Assembly: GCA_035048485.1 (NCBI GenBank)
Contig: CM068586.1
Location: forward strand, 55,233,667 to 55,297,666
Direction of reading: 5' to 3'
From: Pteria penguin
Lineage: Eukaryota > Mollusca > Bivalvia > Pterioida > Pteriidae
DNA length: 64,000 nucleotides
The notes under the pieces were generated by a model. It was not told the DNA's origin. It saw only the letters and a program-made list of their open reading frames with translations, and did no database searches. Made by a program: the position numbers and the translations under genes. This document shows, one piece after another, positions 46,501-57,151 of this stretch (within the stretch, counting starts at the first letter, position 1; each line of letters opens with the position of its first letter).

Positions 46501-48158
46501 TATGAAGGAATTTTTTCAGGATTGATGTTTGACTCGAGATAGCCCAAGTATTCGAGATATCAGTGTTCAAGATAACGAAGTTTGACTGTATATATATATA
46601 TATATATATATTTACATGTATATATATAAATTGTTTGATTATACATATAAATTTGTTTCTTTACACAGTATTAATGGTGTCCATCCAAAGCCCAGGAAAG
46701 TGATGCAGTTATTCCGACTCCGCCAGATCAACAATGGTGTTTTCATCCGCATTAACAAAGCTACTCTACACATGCTGAGAATTGCTGAACCCTTCATCAC
46801 TTGGGGGTAAGAGATTTGAAATAGAGTTCTTTGAATGAATACTGATATATACATAAAGGCACATGTAATGGAATCCTATTCCTAGAAAGGATGTTATATC
46901 ACACAAGCTTCATGTACAAGAAACTGGTTGTATAAAGGTCTATGAATTATTTATATTGTTCCATAGAAAACATACTAATTGCCGTAAAGGTTTGAAAGAA
47001 CTGAATTCATTTCAACATATTGAGTCTTGCATGCCTTTTTAACTGCACACCTGTTTAATGTTTGAACATTGACCACTGTCATTCATGTGATTAATTAGCA
47101 TTTTATCTTTGTTACCTTGTTAGATACCCCAACTTGAAGACTGTTCGAGAATTGATTTACAAGAGAGGATTCGGAAAGGTTGCTAACCAGAGAATCCCTC
47201 TCACAGACAACTCCATTATTGAAAAAGAATTAGGTATTGTGTAGTCTTCTTTCATTTACTACTATTCTGTACTTCTTAGATATCTACACATATAAAACAT
47301 TTTCTTTGGTTTATATACAGTAACACCTGTCTTAGCGGCCACCTCTATTAAGAGGTCACCTGTCTATAAAGGTCACATTTTAAATTCCCCAAATCTATGT
47401 TTTCCTAAATAAAAGACCTCTGTATAAAGGCCACCTGTCTATAAAGGCCACTTTTGACTCTTCCCTTAGCTGACCTTAATAGACAGGTTTGACTGTACTA
47501 TTAAAATAAAATGATGTATCTGTATTTGAGCCGGATGAGTGTATAGTGGTGCCATTTGATAAAACAGAGAAACATAACCAGTTCTGTGTATTGAGAAGGA
47601 ATATTTTATGTTTTAATTATGATCTATAAGAAATTACATGTGCAAGTTCATTGGATGGCAGCTTAAAGTTATTTTGAACTTGAGAAATTTAGTCTTTACA
47701 ATTTGGTCAAGTGAGCTAAAACAGCATGTGAAAACTCTCAGTAGTCTCTTGCCTTTGTTAAACTTGTGTTTGTATTTAAAAGTGACTGGGTTAGCAAGAG
47801 TACAAGCTGAAGATGGTTGTCTTTCTTTGTTTCCTTGTTTTCTTAACTTCTGAACACTGGCTAATGAGGTAGAAATAATTCGTGTATAGTGGTAAACAAA
47901 TGACAAATAAGTTTTCAAAGTTTAAACTTCTAAAACTTTTTCTTTACAGGAAAGTTTGGCATCATTTGTATGGAAGATTTAATTCATGAGATCTACACTG
48001 TGGGTCCCAACTTCAAACAGGCTGCAAACTTTCTGTGGCAATTCAAATTGAACACACCAACAGGAGGCTGGCGTAGAAAGTATAACCACTTCAACGATGC
48101 TGGTGACTTTGGTTGCAGAGAGACCCAAATAAATCCTTTACTCCGTAAAATGATATAA
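40578..48158 (+). CDS. RPL7: 60S ribosomal protein L7 (complete gene, six exons)
   Basis: Coding exons 40578-40588, 42935-43034, 44579-44745, 46669-46806, 47124-47233 and 47950-48158 join in phase to 735 bp, 244 residues plus stop. The protein is component uL30 of the large ribosomal subunit. A basic N-terminal tail (about residues 1-75, rich in Arg and Lys) precedes the L30-type fold, with [37 protein letters not shown] and the C-terminal [19 protein letters not shown]. Length is close to the usual 240-250. The start ATGGCGGAAAC in exon 1 gives MAE-T and splices to [12 protein letters not shown], matching the family N-terminus. Introns hold several transposon remnants (41216, 45283, 45643, 47318). 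No frame damage. Confidence 0.95.
41216..42063. mobile_element. 848-bp foldback element in RPL7 intron 1
   Basis: The ends cagggatttcaat and attgaaaaccctg are near complements. Long inner arms also pair: 'gtgctagggccacagggttc' and 'gaaccctgtggctaaggtac', 'actcaccataagtgtctgta' and its complement near 41770, and 'gagtaacaagtgctctgatt' near 41650. The centre is at about 41,660. No coding frame. Confidence 0.8.
42935..43034 (+). CDS. RPL7: RPL7 exon 2
   Basis: Acceptor 'tgtgttttcag', donor 'gttggt'. Encodes [20 protein letters not shown] then [13 protein letters not shown], the basic N-terminal tail. Confidence 0.95.
43310..43530 (+). repeat. SINE-like remnant in RPL7 intron 2
   Basis: 'gaggtctagtggttgagccc' (A-box-like) is followed by a second tRNA-like piece with 'cctggttcaagtcccaccaa' (B box). 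'ggatgagacagtaaaagct' matches the SINE body seen elsewhere. It appears to be two overlapping degraded SINE heads. Confidence 0.6.
44300..44445 (+). repeat. SINE 3' remnant in RPL7 intron 2
   Basis: 'actcactgctttaagaaggt', 'gaagtgcaataattggggtt' and 'taacgttacacaaaactcaa' resemble the 3' half of the tRNA-derived SINEs. It may belong with the heads at 43310. Confidence 0.5.
44579..44745 (+). CDS. RPL7: RPL7 exon 3
   Basis: Acceptor 'gctatttgtag', donor 'gtaagt'. Encodes the helix [17 protein letters not shown], then [20 protein letters not shown], the entry into the L30 fold. Confidence 0.95.
45283..45460. mobile_element. short relative of the 41216 element in RPL7 intron 3
   Basis: The left part 'aggaatttcaataagagctg' and 'ctggcaaaat' match the left end at 41216, and 'ttattgagaaccca' resembles the right end. 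It is probably a deletion copy. Confidence 0.6.
45643..46588. mobile_element. 946-bp TA-flanked element (pogo/Tigger-like ends) in RPL7 intron 3
   Basis: The left end cagtgaaaccttgttatctc and right end 'gataacgaagtttgactg' are inverted relatives, directly flanked by TA. Further 'ttcgagataaccgg'-type motifs lie inside the right end. Such ends are typical of pogo/Tigger elements of the Tc1/mariner superfamily. No transposase frame remains. Confidence 0.8.
46669..46806 (+). CDS. RPL7: RPL7 exon 4
   Basis: Acceptor 'ctttacacag', donor 'gtaaga'. Encodes [20 protein letters not shown] and [13 protein letters not shown], the core of the L30 domain. Confidence 0.95.
47124..47233 (+). CDS. RPL7: RPL7 exon 5
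   Basis: Acceptor 'accttgttag', donor 'gtattg'. Encodes [19 protein letters not shown] and [13 protein letters not shown]. Confidence 0.95.
47318..47495. mobile_element. 178-bp TA-flanked MITE in RPL7 intron 5
   Basis: The left end cagtaacacctgtcttagc and right end 'taatagacaggtttgactg' are inverted relatives, flanked by TA. Inside, 'ctgtctataaaggtcac' and 'ctgtctataaaggccac' repeat. A Tc1/mariner-type non-autonomous element. Confidence 0.8.
47950..48158 (+). CDS. RPL7: RPL7 exon 6 with stop
   Basis: Acceptor 'ttctttacag'. Encodes [18 protein letters not shown], then [20 protein letters not shown] and a [17 protein letters not shown] end, followed by TAA at 48156-48158. Confidence 0.95.
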
Positions 48159-48182
48159 GTTATGGTTGCTCCGTCAACTCAA

Positions 48183-48188
48183 AATAAA
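48183..48188 (+). terminator. RPL7: RPL7 polyadenylation signal
   Basis: AATAAA lies 25 bp after the stop, so the 3' UTR is very short, as is common for ribosomal-protein mRNAs. Confidence 0.8.
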
Positions 48189-48539
48189 CAAGAAAAACAT
48201 TGATTCAGTGTTGCTCAGTTTATTCTCGAGATAAGGGTCATGGACATATGACTATGCTACACTACAGGGTATTTTTCTCTGTATACAGAATCTATGTAAT
48301 TCAGTTGACAGCATACGTGGCATGTTGGGGAAAGGTCCTGTGTTTACTTGTTTCAGATGCCTAATTTGAGGTAATAGCATGTGTTTGCAGGTTAAAAGAT
48401 TCGTCACTGCTTCAGATGGGTTGGTTATTTACGTCTGAATTGCAATGCATAGGCAACTGCCAACATCTTATTTTATTTTACATTGCATAAAAATTGCTTG
48501 CTTTAAGCATATAGTCTTTTTGTAATGTAAAATAAGAAG

Positions 48540-48845
48540 GCCTGCTCCATGTAGGTGTCGGTGAACCTGCATTGATTGTGGATTTCTCCAAGTACTCCAG
48601 TCTGCACCATGTCTTGGTTGTGGTTTTCCTCAGGTACTCGGACCTTCAGCGTATAGGTGCTAGTGAACCCACTTTGGTTGTGGCTTTCTTCAGGAACTCT
48701 GACCTCCTCCATGTAGGTACCGGTGAACCTGCTTTGGTTGTGAATGTCTCCAGGAACTCTGACCTTCAGTGTCTAGGTGCCAGTGGACCTGCTTTGGCTG
48801 TGGATTTCTCAAGTACTCGAGCTTGCATCATGTCGGTGCCATTGC
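48540..48845. repeat. 60-bp tandem repeat downstream of RPL7
   Basis: About five imperfect copies, with 'tttggttgtgg' at 48614, 48674, 48734 and (as 'tttggctgtgg') 48794, plus 'aactctgaccttc' and 'ccatgtaggt' blocks. The apparent plus-strand frame across it comes from the repeat. Confidence 0.85.
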
Positions 48846-48847
48846 AG

Positions 48848-48935
48848 GGTTTGCACAGCCTTAAAAAGGCCCTAATTTTTCATGGTAGCTGTAAAAAGAC
48901 CCTAAATATACAAAATGCCCTAAGTGTGGCTTGAA
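48848..48935 (+). repeat. transposon-end-like repeat (cagggtttgcacagcc)
   Basis: 'cagggtttgcacagccttaa' with 'aaggccctaa' and 'aaagaccctaaa' pieces. A related stretch with 'acagccttaaaaagtc' and 'aggccctaaattg' lies at 51,305-51,362. The CAGGG start suggests a hAT-like terminal repeat. Confidence 0.5.
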
Positions 48936-49031
48936 TGACCATAATTTGACACGATTAAGCTTGAAATCCTTGATTTCTAATGTATATTCTGAAAATAAAT
49001 TTTTAAACAATTTATCAAGTGACGTGAAAAT

Positions 49032-49490
49032 TTGGAATTTGAACTCGTTTGTGTACTGTCCATCACTCGTGTGCAAACAGTTGTATTGACTAATGAGAGT
49101 TACCTCCCGCTATACTATTATAGAAAATGTACAAACCGGCCGAGTTCCTTGGTGTCGGTTAAAGTTTATTTGGTTAAACTCGGAGAGGTTATTTATAAGA
49201 ATGAAATGCAAATGTCGGATTTAATCCCTATTCATGGGTTCGTGGCAAAAATCACAAACAATTGGTGTAAAAAGGACATCGAGTATATCTGGGAAAATGG
49301 CAGAAAGAGTTTACGTTCTGGTGCTAAAAGTGGTAATCACATGGAGCTCAAAAAGTCTACATGTATTTGTTTATACAAAAAGATGTTTCTAATGACCTCA
49401 CGAAAAATTAGGCGACGATTTCAACTGGAAACATTAAGTAGTAGTTTAAATTTGAGTTCCGATGAGGATATGACAGTTGTTGGGGGATGA
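49032..49490 (+). CDS. 152-codon ORF of unknown, possibly transposon origin
   Basis: The frame contains LVKLGEVIYKNEMQMSDLIP, a basic stretch (KKMFLMTSRKIRRRFQLE) and an acidic end (LNLSSDEDMTVVGG). It lies between two related transposon-end-like repeats (48848 and 51305), which suggests it belongs to an element. The first ~30 residues may not be coding. I do not recognise a family, and it may be chance. Confidence 0.25.
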   Translation: MEFELVCVLSITRVQTVVLTNESYLPLYYYRKCTNRPSSLVSVKVYLVKLGEVIYKNEMQMSDLIPIHGFVAKITNNWCKKDIEYIWENGRKSLRSGAKSGNHMELKKSTCICLYKKMFLMTSRKIRRRFQLETLSSSLNLSSDEDMTVVGG

Positions 49491-49501
49491 CCATTTGATG
49501 C

Positions 49502-52170
49502 GGGGGGGGGGGGGCTGCCAAATTTTTATCGACTCGGATTATTTATCAAATATTTGAAGGATAGTTTATTTATTTCTTTGATATCCTGGGACAGATTATT
49601 TATTTTCTTGACTTTTTTGTCGCCTGTAAATACTCGTCTTGTTGGAGTTGCTTTGTAGTACTATATTAACACACATCCTTTCTATAATCATATTTTGTTA
49701 ACAAAACACATTCTACATTTGTAATATAAGGTAAGCTCAGCAAATAATGTGCAAATACTACTTTAATGGCATACGTCTTGATACTACTAGTTTCTATAGT
49801 AAAGTGTATAGTCTCTCTCAGTCTCTGGAGTCCAGGGGGAGAATTTCTATTTATCACTATAGAAGGAAGTGTTGCTGGTTTGGCTTTCTGTCCGAATGAT
49901 AATATTTTATTCGTTTTTGACTTGATACACTGAAGTTTGTTATTTTAATGCGAAATAGTATTTCATAGATATTTTTGATATATATTGATTTTTCACATTT
50001 TTAACTCTGTCTTCACTACTTCTAGATTTGAAAAAGCTTGGTTGATATTAAACAAAGACGTTCATCATGTACAATTTTACAAGTTTTAAAAGTAATAAAT
50101 AACTTTTGGCCATCTACAATCATTGTTCAATATCATCATTGTGCAATGTTTTCTATGTCTAAGGTGAACAATACAGGTCCATTTGGGACTCTTTTTTACT
50201 TTTGTTACCATGTATGTTAAGTGAAGATACATATTTTTGTTGGTTTTACTTTTGTTCTCATTTTAAAGTAATATTTGTGTTTATTTTACAATTGAGTAAA
50301 TGTGTTGAAATGATTTGACGAATGTCCTGTTGCACTGATCTGAATGAACACTGTCAACAAATATGGCCAATATAAATTTTGAAATGCACATGATTTAATT
50401 TAAACATAAACTTTGTATATGTGCTGAGATGAGAGATGAGACGAATTCAGTTAAGACCCCTTTTGGCCACTCGTTTTAAAGTTAAAATATCGATGTGTCT
50501 GGCATATAAATGAGAGGCGGACAACACGAGGGGAAGTTGGGAAAAGATACTAGTAAGGGGACGCGAATAACACTAAGTACTTCAAACAAGAATCTGAAGA
50601 GAAAATCTCTCAGAAAGTAGATGGTAGAGCATCTGTCCCTCAAAATTGACATGCAAATATATATATTTTTTAAAAGCAACCATTTTGTTAAGTTTTGTTG
50701 ACTATATTGAATAGCACGACATGTCCAATGCTATGAATTCCGCTAAAATTTGAGTTATACAGTTAAACTACCATACATTATAGTATAAGGAGCAATCTGG
50801 TGAGCGAAGCGAGTCGAAAAAAATCAACATATTTCATATAGAACATGCAGCTTTATATTTGATTGATCTGGTATACGTACATGGTAGTAGCCAGAATATT
50901 CATTTTCATTTCAGTCATAGCCAGATTTCTTTTTATTTCCAGCATTTTCAGGGTCAGAATATTTATTTATAAAAATGTCACCCCCGCCCCTCAGAATCAA
51001 ATAGTCGTCCCCTTACACCCATGCGTATAGGTCTAGGAAGCATTGGAGACTTCGTGCACAAAATGAAGTTTTGATATCAGAATTTATTCTACATAAAGTT
51101 GTGACCCGTAACTCCAGTAAGTCTAATAAGACTAGGTGAACTTTTTAAGACTATCTTCCCAGATAGCAAGTATGCAGAAAAATTGACGGATATTTATTGT
51201 GCATTAATTGTGACTACATACGTACGCACGCGCGCACACACATATTATATGTATCATTAAAACATAATGTATGTGTGCTTAAGCTTATTTTGTGTGATTC
51301 CACTAACAGCCTTAAAAAGTCATGTGTGGCTCTGAAAAGACCCCAAAAGGCCCTAAATTGTACTTTGATGTTCTATGTATGAACCGTGTTAAAGCCATAG
51401 AAAAGCAGGTCAAAACTCAAGATTATAATTTCAAAACTTTTGGTACCCAGTAAAAAGATCATATCGCAAGGAGTACACGTGAAAAATCAAAGCTCTATCT
51501 CGTACTGCATGCTCGTAAGACGAAGGTACAACAAATTAAGGCTTATTAAAATTACTATTTTCTAGACGCCAATACCAGGGGTTATGGCAATAGATCTCTG
51601 ACATTTTGTCACTGGAAGCTGAAAAATAAAGGTACAGTACTCATCGGCACTTTACGGAATTATAAGTAGAAACAATAATGGTATTCGGAATCCTTAATAT
51701 TCCATAAAAATCAACTAATGTTTATTATATTCTTTAAAAAAAATTAGTATACGTAATCAGAGAATCAATTTCACAAATTGTATTATTTATTTATTTTTTT
51801 ATTTATATATTTTCTACTTATTTATCTATTTTTCATTTATTTGTTTATTTATTTTTATCTGTCAAAATTAACCACAGAGACTGGTTAGTTTAACCACTGG
51901 TTGAAGTTTTTTGAACAACTGACTCTTGGTCAAAAATAGAAATACTTGTTGAACTGACAAATGGTAGAGATTGGTATATACATTGTAATTTGAATTTGTG
52001 GAGTCACTATCTAAATGAATTGAAAGTTACATTCATCTTCTAAATACAAAAGTTTAATCTTTCGAAAAAGTCCAACGATTGCGATCTGTCTCATTCGTAA
52101 TTTCGTATACCGTCCACGTAAAAAAGGTATAAAAAAGCGAGGTTATTCCGATTGCAGAAATCTCTTTTAT
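49502..52170. other. gene-free stretch with repeat fragments
   Basis: A G13 run lies at 49502-49514, a transposon-end-like fragment at 51305-51362, and a 'aaccactggttgaagttttt' fragment (related to 39797) at about 51890. No exon could be supported. Confidence 0.45.
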
Positions 52171-52175
52171 GACTA

Positions 52176-52183
52176 TGACGTCA
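52176..52183 (+). promoter_or_regulatory. CRE-like site TGACGTCA, gene copy 1
   Basis: A perfect CREB/ATF palindrome 47 bp upstream of the ATG, in a block ('gtcgtcaacgcca', 'gagtgtttttgcacga') conserved in position and spacing with gene copy 2. Confidence 0.6.
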
Positions 52184-52229
52184 CATAACGTTTGTCGTCA
52201 ACGCCAAAATATTGGAGTGTTTTTGCACG

Positions 52230-52324
52230 ATGGCATCGGAGAAAAAGATCTTCAGAATTAAATTCTTTCTGGCTCTCTTGCTCTTTGCTACAACCTTGTC
52301 TCCTGTATACATTTTCTATACATG
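52230..52324 (+). CDS. small membrane protein copy 1, exon 1
   Basis: ATGGCATCGG start, hydrophobic segment, donor gtaagt after two bases of the Cys codon. Confidence 0.8.
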
Positions 52325-52453
52325 GTAAGTTAATGGTTTATTATAATAATTTTGTCCTTATTATTTATCACGAAGAAAATATTATCTCATGTACCAGTTG
52401 TCAACATAAATGCGAGGTAAACTGTGAAGTATATGAGTGATGCTATCTATCTA

Positions 52454-52498
<45 letters not shown>

Positions 52499-53479
52499 GT
52501 GTCCGATTGTATGTCTGTCCATCTATCTATTTAATTACTTTTTCTTCCATTTCTTCATTCATTTATTTTTCTATTCTTCCTTTCGATTTAGCGAGGAACC
52601 ACAAGCAACAATTGTAGAGACCATATTCATAGATATCGGCTTGATCTACCCTCACAACAGCTGTCCCACCATGACATCATTGTTCTTGGTATGTTCATAT
52701 AATTTCATTTTCAGAATATTAATTGGCTTGGGTCATTGGGTAGTCTGGTGTAGTAGACATTGCATTCAATTGTTCTATACTGTGGTTATTTGGGTTATTG
52801 AATAGGACTGGTTAGTTTCTAAAGTATCAGTACAACACAGGTTGATCAAGAACCCGCTCATCAAATTTTACTGTTTTGTTGTGCGTAAGTTTCAGTCTGT
52901 GAAGAACTTTTTGTTCGCTATTTTAAAGACTCAATATTCTCGTAAATTCGTGAGTAATACTTGACTCAAAATTAAGCACTTGGCTTCCCATCATTCGAAT
53001 ATTAACAGACCTAGGTTTCTGAAATTTTCTGAAAATTATGCCTCGAAATTTATTTATTTTGTCATACGAAATATGTGTTTTACAATATTTTTTTTATACT
53101 TTTCTTGTATGCTGTAATGTTGTATCTCAATCTGATTAAAACCATATCTTTATTCCGCTTCTCTATTTGCCCCATTGTTTATAGAACTACACTGATTTTG
53201 AGAACCCCCCAAATTAAGCTCAGTGTCACTTCCGCTACAATCCAGTTTTAGCTATACATACATTTTGTAAATACGAAGTGTTCTATTACAGGAGATGTTG
53301 AAAACTTTAACCATCCAACTGATCTATATCATAATATTCACGAGGCTATGGAAGCAAAAAGTAAGAGTTACATACCATTTATGGGGGTTTTTTTTAAATA
53401 AAAACTTTTAAAATATAAAAGTTTCAGAAAATGTATATAATATCATCATCATCATTAAAGACATCATCACTACCACTAC

Positions 53480-53566
<87 letters not shown>

Positions 53567-53842
53567 TGTCATCATCATCATTACCACCACCATCGACTAT
53601 CATCATGTATGTAAAGACTGTGTCGTTTATCATTCTAGAAGCGTGAACTGAGTCCGGAGGAGAAAGAACTTTTGAAATTGCAAGAAGTATTTCGAAATAA
53701 TGAGCTCCATATCCTTAGCAATGCTCCAATACATAACTACGTTGCCGTAGTCGAGGGGGAAGAAGAAGAACTACCAATGATCAGCGTGAAAGCTGAGGAA
53801 CTTTATGCAGCTGACGATTTTGATGCTGAAGTGTCCATCTAA
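52230..53842 (+). CDS. small membrane protein of unknown family, copy 1 (four exons)
   Basis: Exons 52230-52324, 52592-52688, 53292-53360 and 53639-53842 join in phase to 154 residues. An N-terminal hydrophobic segment (FFLALLLFATTLSPVYIFY, about residues 11-29) is a signal peptide or membrane anchor. Then comes CEEPQATIVETIFIDIGLIY and CPTMTSLFL, with two Cys. Exon 3 encodes a hydrophobic stretch ending in basic residues (TIQLIYIIIFTRLWKQKKR), a likely membrane helix. The C-terminal tail is acidic (VAVVEGEEEELPM, YAADDFDAEV). I do not recognise the family. The second copy 4.8 kb downstream supports the exon model, since exons 2 and 3 have identical lengths. Confidence 0.8.
52441..52500. repeat. 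(CTAT)n microsatellite in intron 1
   Basis: About 55 bp of ctat and ctgt tetramers between exons 1 and 2 of the small membrane gene. Confidence 0.9.
52592..52688 (+). CDS. small membrane protein copy 1, exon 2
   Basis: Acceptor 'tttcgatttag', donor 'gtatgt'. 97 bp encoding EEPQATIVETIFIDIGLIY and NSCPTMTSLFL. Confidence 0.85.
53292..53360 (+). CDS. small membrane protein copy 1, exon 3 (membrane helix)
   Basis: Acceptor 'ttctattacag', donor 'gtaaga'. 69 bp encoding EMLKTLTIQLIYIIIFTRLW. Confidence 0.85.
53446..53605. repeat. (CAT)n microsatellite in intron 3
   Basis: About 150 bp of cat triplets, ending 34 bp before exon 4 of the small gene. Translated runs of Ser, Asp or Met are artefacts of this repeat. 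Confidence 0.95.
53639..53842 (+). CDS. small membrane protein copy 1, exon 4 (tail)
   Basis: Acceptor 'cattctag'. Encodes KRELSPEEKELLKLQEVFRN, HNYVAVVEGEEEELP and the acidic end with stop TAA at 53840. The helical charged start may be coiled. Confidence 0.8.
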   Translation, partial: KRELSPEEKELLKLQEVFRNNELHILSNAPIHNYVAVVEGEEEELPMISVKAEELYAADDFDAEVSI

Positions 53843-54007
53843 GCGAATTTCAATGAAATTTAGATACAATTTAAATATTTATTTATTTATGTGACATAAC
53901 CGCTTTCTGGGTTTTCTGTAGCTAGCATGGTGTCGTCACTAAATGTTACTAAATAGAACATTTATTGTTATTGTATCGATCATCTCTGTATGGTTATGCT
54001 ACTCATG

Positions 54008-54013
54008 AATAAA
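54008..54013 (+). terminator. polyadenylation signal, small gene copy 1
   Basis: AATAAA 166 bp after the stop; 'gaaataaagt'-like context with T-rich DNA following. Confidence 0.6.
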
Positions 54014-54106
54014 GTTATGTGAGTAAATTTCTGTATACGTTCTTATTCACAAATAGTAAGACATCACTCATGTAAAACTAACTCTGGTCGGCATGATATT
54101 ATAACA

Positions 54107-54600
54107 TGTATACGTTATGATTTTGTGCAACAGATACGCATTTCGACAACTTATGTCCCCTAAGTGACGCTCAAGGCCGGATGATTGTAATTCTAATAAT
54201 AATAAAAAAAATATTTGAAGAGCAGAGTTAAAACCACAAGTGGTCGAGAAAGTGAGCAAACGAATCAATCTATGGACAGAGCTATATATATGAGGGAGAT
54301 ACATCTTAGTTTTAAAGTGATTTACAAAAATTCATGACTGAAAATTTTAAGTATATATTTCACGTTGGTTCAAAAGCACTGAAAACCTCGACTCATACAA
54401 ATTATGATGCCCTCGGGAACTACCAGTCCACCAGCAGTGACACCGGCTTAGTGATTATAATACATATGTAAACATAAATACGTTATAATTCGGTGCACCA
54501 GACGCACATTCGAAAACTTACGTTTCTTCACTGATGCTTATGGACTGGAATTTTCATCATATATGAATATTTGAAGAGCAAAATCAAAACTTAAATGACC
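54107..54600 (+). repeat. dispersed repeat family A, two copies in tandem
   Basis: A near-complete copy at 54107-54460 ends 'agtccaccagcagtgacacc'. A partial second copy begins at about 54462 with 'tacatatgtaaacataaata'. The same head-to-tail arrangement occurs at 12466-13045. Confidence 0.75.
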
Positions 54601-56995
54601 GATGAAAGAAAGATAGGAAGAATAATATATAAATGTATAGGAACAAAAAGGTAAAAAGCAAAACAAAAACAAAACATTTGAGTTAAATGCATGTTAATTG
54701 TATGTCCAATAAACAGAATTAAGTCTTCTTCTTAAATTTTCAGCCACGTGGCCTTTTTCAAGAAAAAAAAATAACATAAATCGTACAAGCGCTATGTGAT
54801 ATCCATCTTGGCATCATGATGATATGAGAATAGGAGTTCATTTTATTTACTGGATTTGCACATACTTTCCATAGGAAGATTTTATTGGACATTAAAAAAA
54901 TTATTTGTGTTTAAAATAAGAAATAACTGAGGAGAGAAATATTTACTATTGCAGCCCTGTTCATAGATTTGATGAACGGTCTAGAAAATGGTCGGTCAGA
55001 ACTACCAGATAGGCAGTTTTTACTGAGTAACTTTTCAGAAATGACTGGAGTAATCTTTGTCTTAAAGCCTATATTCCGAGTCGCATGCACTTACCATTTG
55101 TGTGAAGTATGACCATTGCCAAGAGAATATTCACTGAAATATAAGCTTTTAAAAAGTATTTCAAATAATTCAATTTTCTGAGTCACTTGACTTTTCAGAA
55201 ATGATCATAGTGTCCTTTCCGTGAAGTATTATCAAATTCTGGTGAACGGTTGAGGAGATATAGGTTCGGACGAGACGGACGGACGGACAGACACGACATC
55301 GACTATATGCTTCCTCGAAAGTTTTCGGAGAGCATAAAATCTACAATATACTTTGCACGAAAAATATGTAGTTTGTATCATTATGAAATTTTGCAGCTGC
55401 ATTTAGGATTGTATTAAAAATCACACCGAAAGTTCTGCACTCTATTAAGGTCCAGCCAAGGATCGGAAGATGAGAAGGGAGGAAAATCATTGGGAGAGTA
55501 GATATGAAATATTTAGTTGAGTGTTTTGAATCTCGTCGTATATATAAAAATTACCAAACGTGAATTAAAACAAGACAGAACAGACCCTCAAAACAAGTCC
55601 ATTTGCAGTACATTTAGCTGGTAGTTGTTATTGTTGTATTGTTATATGATTTTCTTATTATGGATGTCGTCTTAGAAATCCCGCCAAAAGTTTTACACTC
55701 GAAAATAATATAAAGCTAAGGTCAAGCCAAGGATCGGACTTCGACCCTTTGTTCTACAATGCAGAAATCCACTCGGGCAATATGAGATTATGAAAAATTA
55801 CTCGGTTATTGCATGTACTTTGATGAAACTTGGTTGTATGAAATGTTCGTGGTGCCATTATGAGTAATGCCCCAGATGGATCTTTTAAAACATGACAAAA
55901 TATGTCACCATCGTTTACCTGACCTTATTAATTACTCCTGGAGGTATTGGGAACATTTGGGAGTCTTCCAGTCTTCAACTTCAGTAATAGAAAAAAAACC
56001 AAAACAAAACCAAAAAAAAAAAAAAAAATTAAAAAACAAAGATTAAAAAACAAAAACACCCCCCAATAAAATAAAGAACAAACAACCCCCTCCCCCCCAA
56101 GAAAAAAATCATTCACTTACGATTCCAACCTGTCTGGAATAAAGGGTTTATTGATTCATTCGATTCATTTTGAATTTGAAATACATTTCCAGGCAAAACT
56201 TATGTCAATTCTGTTTACTATTGGATGTTATTCAAATGAGTTTTAAAATAGAAGTTTAGATTTCTTATCATTCCTCGCTTCAAGGACCCAATTCCTGAAA
56301 TACAGGCAATTAAAAAAGTTTCTCACTTACAACGTATAAGTAATTTCGAAAAGATATCATCCCCACTTCCATCCTAAGCACAAAACAGCAAGAGGTCCAA
56401 GTAGGCCTGTATTGTTCGCCTTGGAAAAAATTTTGCTCAATTACAAACAAGTGAGTGCTTTAAGAAATTCGCAGATATACATATTCTCTTGCTTATTGCA
56501 TTTTTGACAATGAACAAAAGACTGAACTATATTCTATACATTGAATAGACAATGATATAAAATATTTGAAAAAGATAAAGTAAAAGTAGGAATAACTTTA
56601 CTTCAGCGTGAGAGAACTGACCTAAATCAAAATTAATTTTATTTATCTAATGACTTTCTGAGTGCTGCAAAACATTTTAAAAGTTGTTTTGATGTAAAAT
56701 GAAAGCTTTTTTTCCTCTCCAGCGGGTTCGGACCGATAACCTTCATTACCCCCCAACCCCCAAAAAAGAATAAAAAGATCAAAACAAACAAATAAAACCA
56801 AAATACAAACAAACAACACCACCCACACCCTTTTCCAAACAAAAAATGTGTGAATAACACTTTACGACAAATAATAATGTCTCGGTACTGAAATTTGGTG
56901 GCACACGTAACACATTCGGGACTTCTCGTCTTCTACTTGTCCCTGCATGAAAAAGAAAGAATAGTATAGATGTCCCGAAGCCAAAATAGGCTAAC
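54601..56995. other. gene-free stretch
   Basis: AT-rich, with a 'cgacggacggacggacagac' piece at about 55280 shared with the tails of the elements at 22.8-27.1 kb ('catcgactatatgct' follows in both). Poly-A runs at 55990-56050. No exon supported. Confidence 0.4.
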
Positions 56996-57002
56996 GTAGC
57001 TA

Positions 57003-57010
57003 TGACGTCA
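57003..57010 (+). promoter_or_regulatory. CRE-like site TGACGTCA, gene copy 2
   Basis: A perfect CREB/ATF palindrome 62 bp before the ATG, followed by 'gtcgtcaacgccag' and 'gagtgtttttgcacgaagg', parallel to copy 1. Confidence 0.6.
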
Positions 57011-57071
57011 TAGAATGCTTGTCGTCAACGCCAGAACATCAGAGTGTTTTTGCACGAAGGCGTCAGTGAAA

Positions 57072-57151
57072 ATGGCTTACAGAATTGAGATCTTACTTGT
57101 TCTCTTAGTATTTACCATAACCCTATCTCCGGTATACAACTTCTGTACATG
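57072..57151 (+). CDS. small membrane protein copy 2, exon 1
   Basis: ATGGCTTACAG start with a hydrophobic segment; donor gtaagt; two trailing bases of the Cys codon as in copy 1. Confidence 0.75.

Noticed and set aside
48572..48934. 120-codon plus-strand frame after RPL7
   Set aside because: It is explained by the 60-bp tandem repeat; 60 is divisible by three, so the frame stays open by default.
53408..53646. Poly-Asp, poly-Met and poly-Ser frames
   Set aside because: They come from the (CAT)n microsatellite within intron 3 of the small membrane gene.
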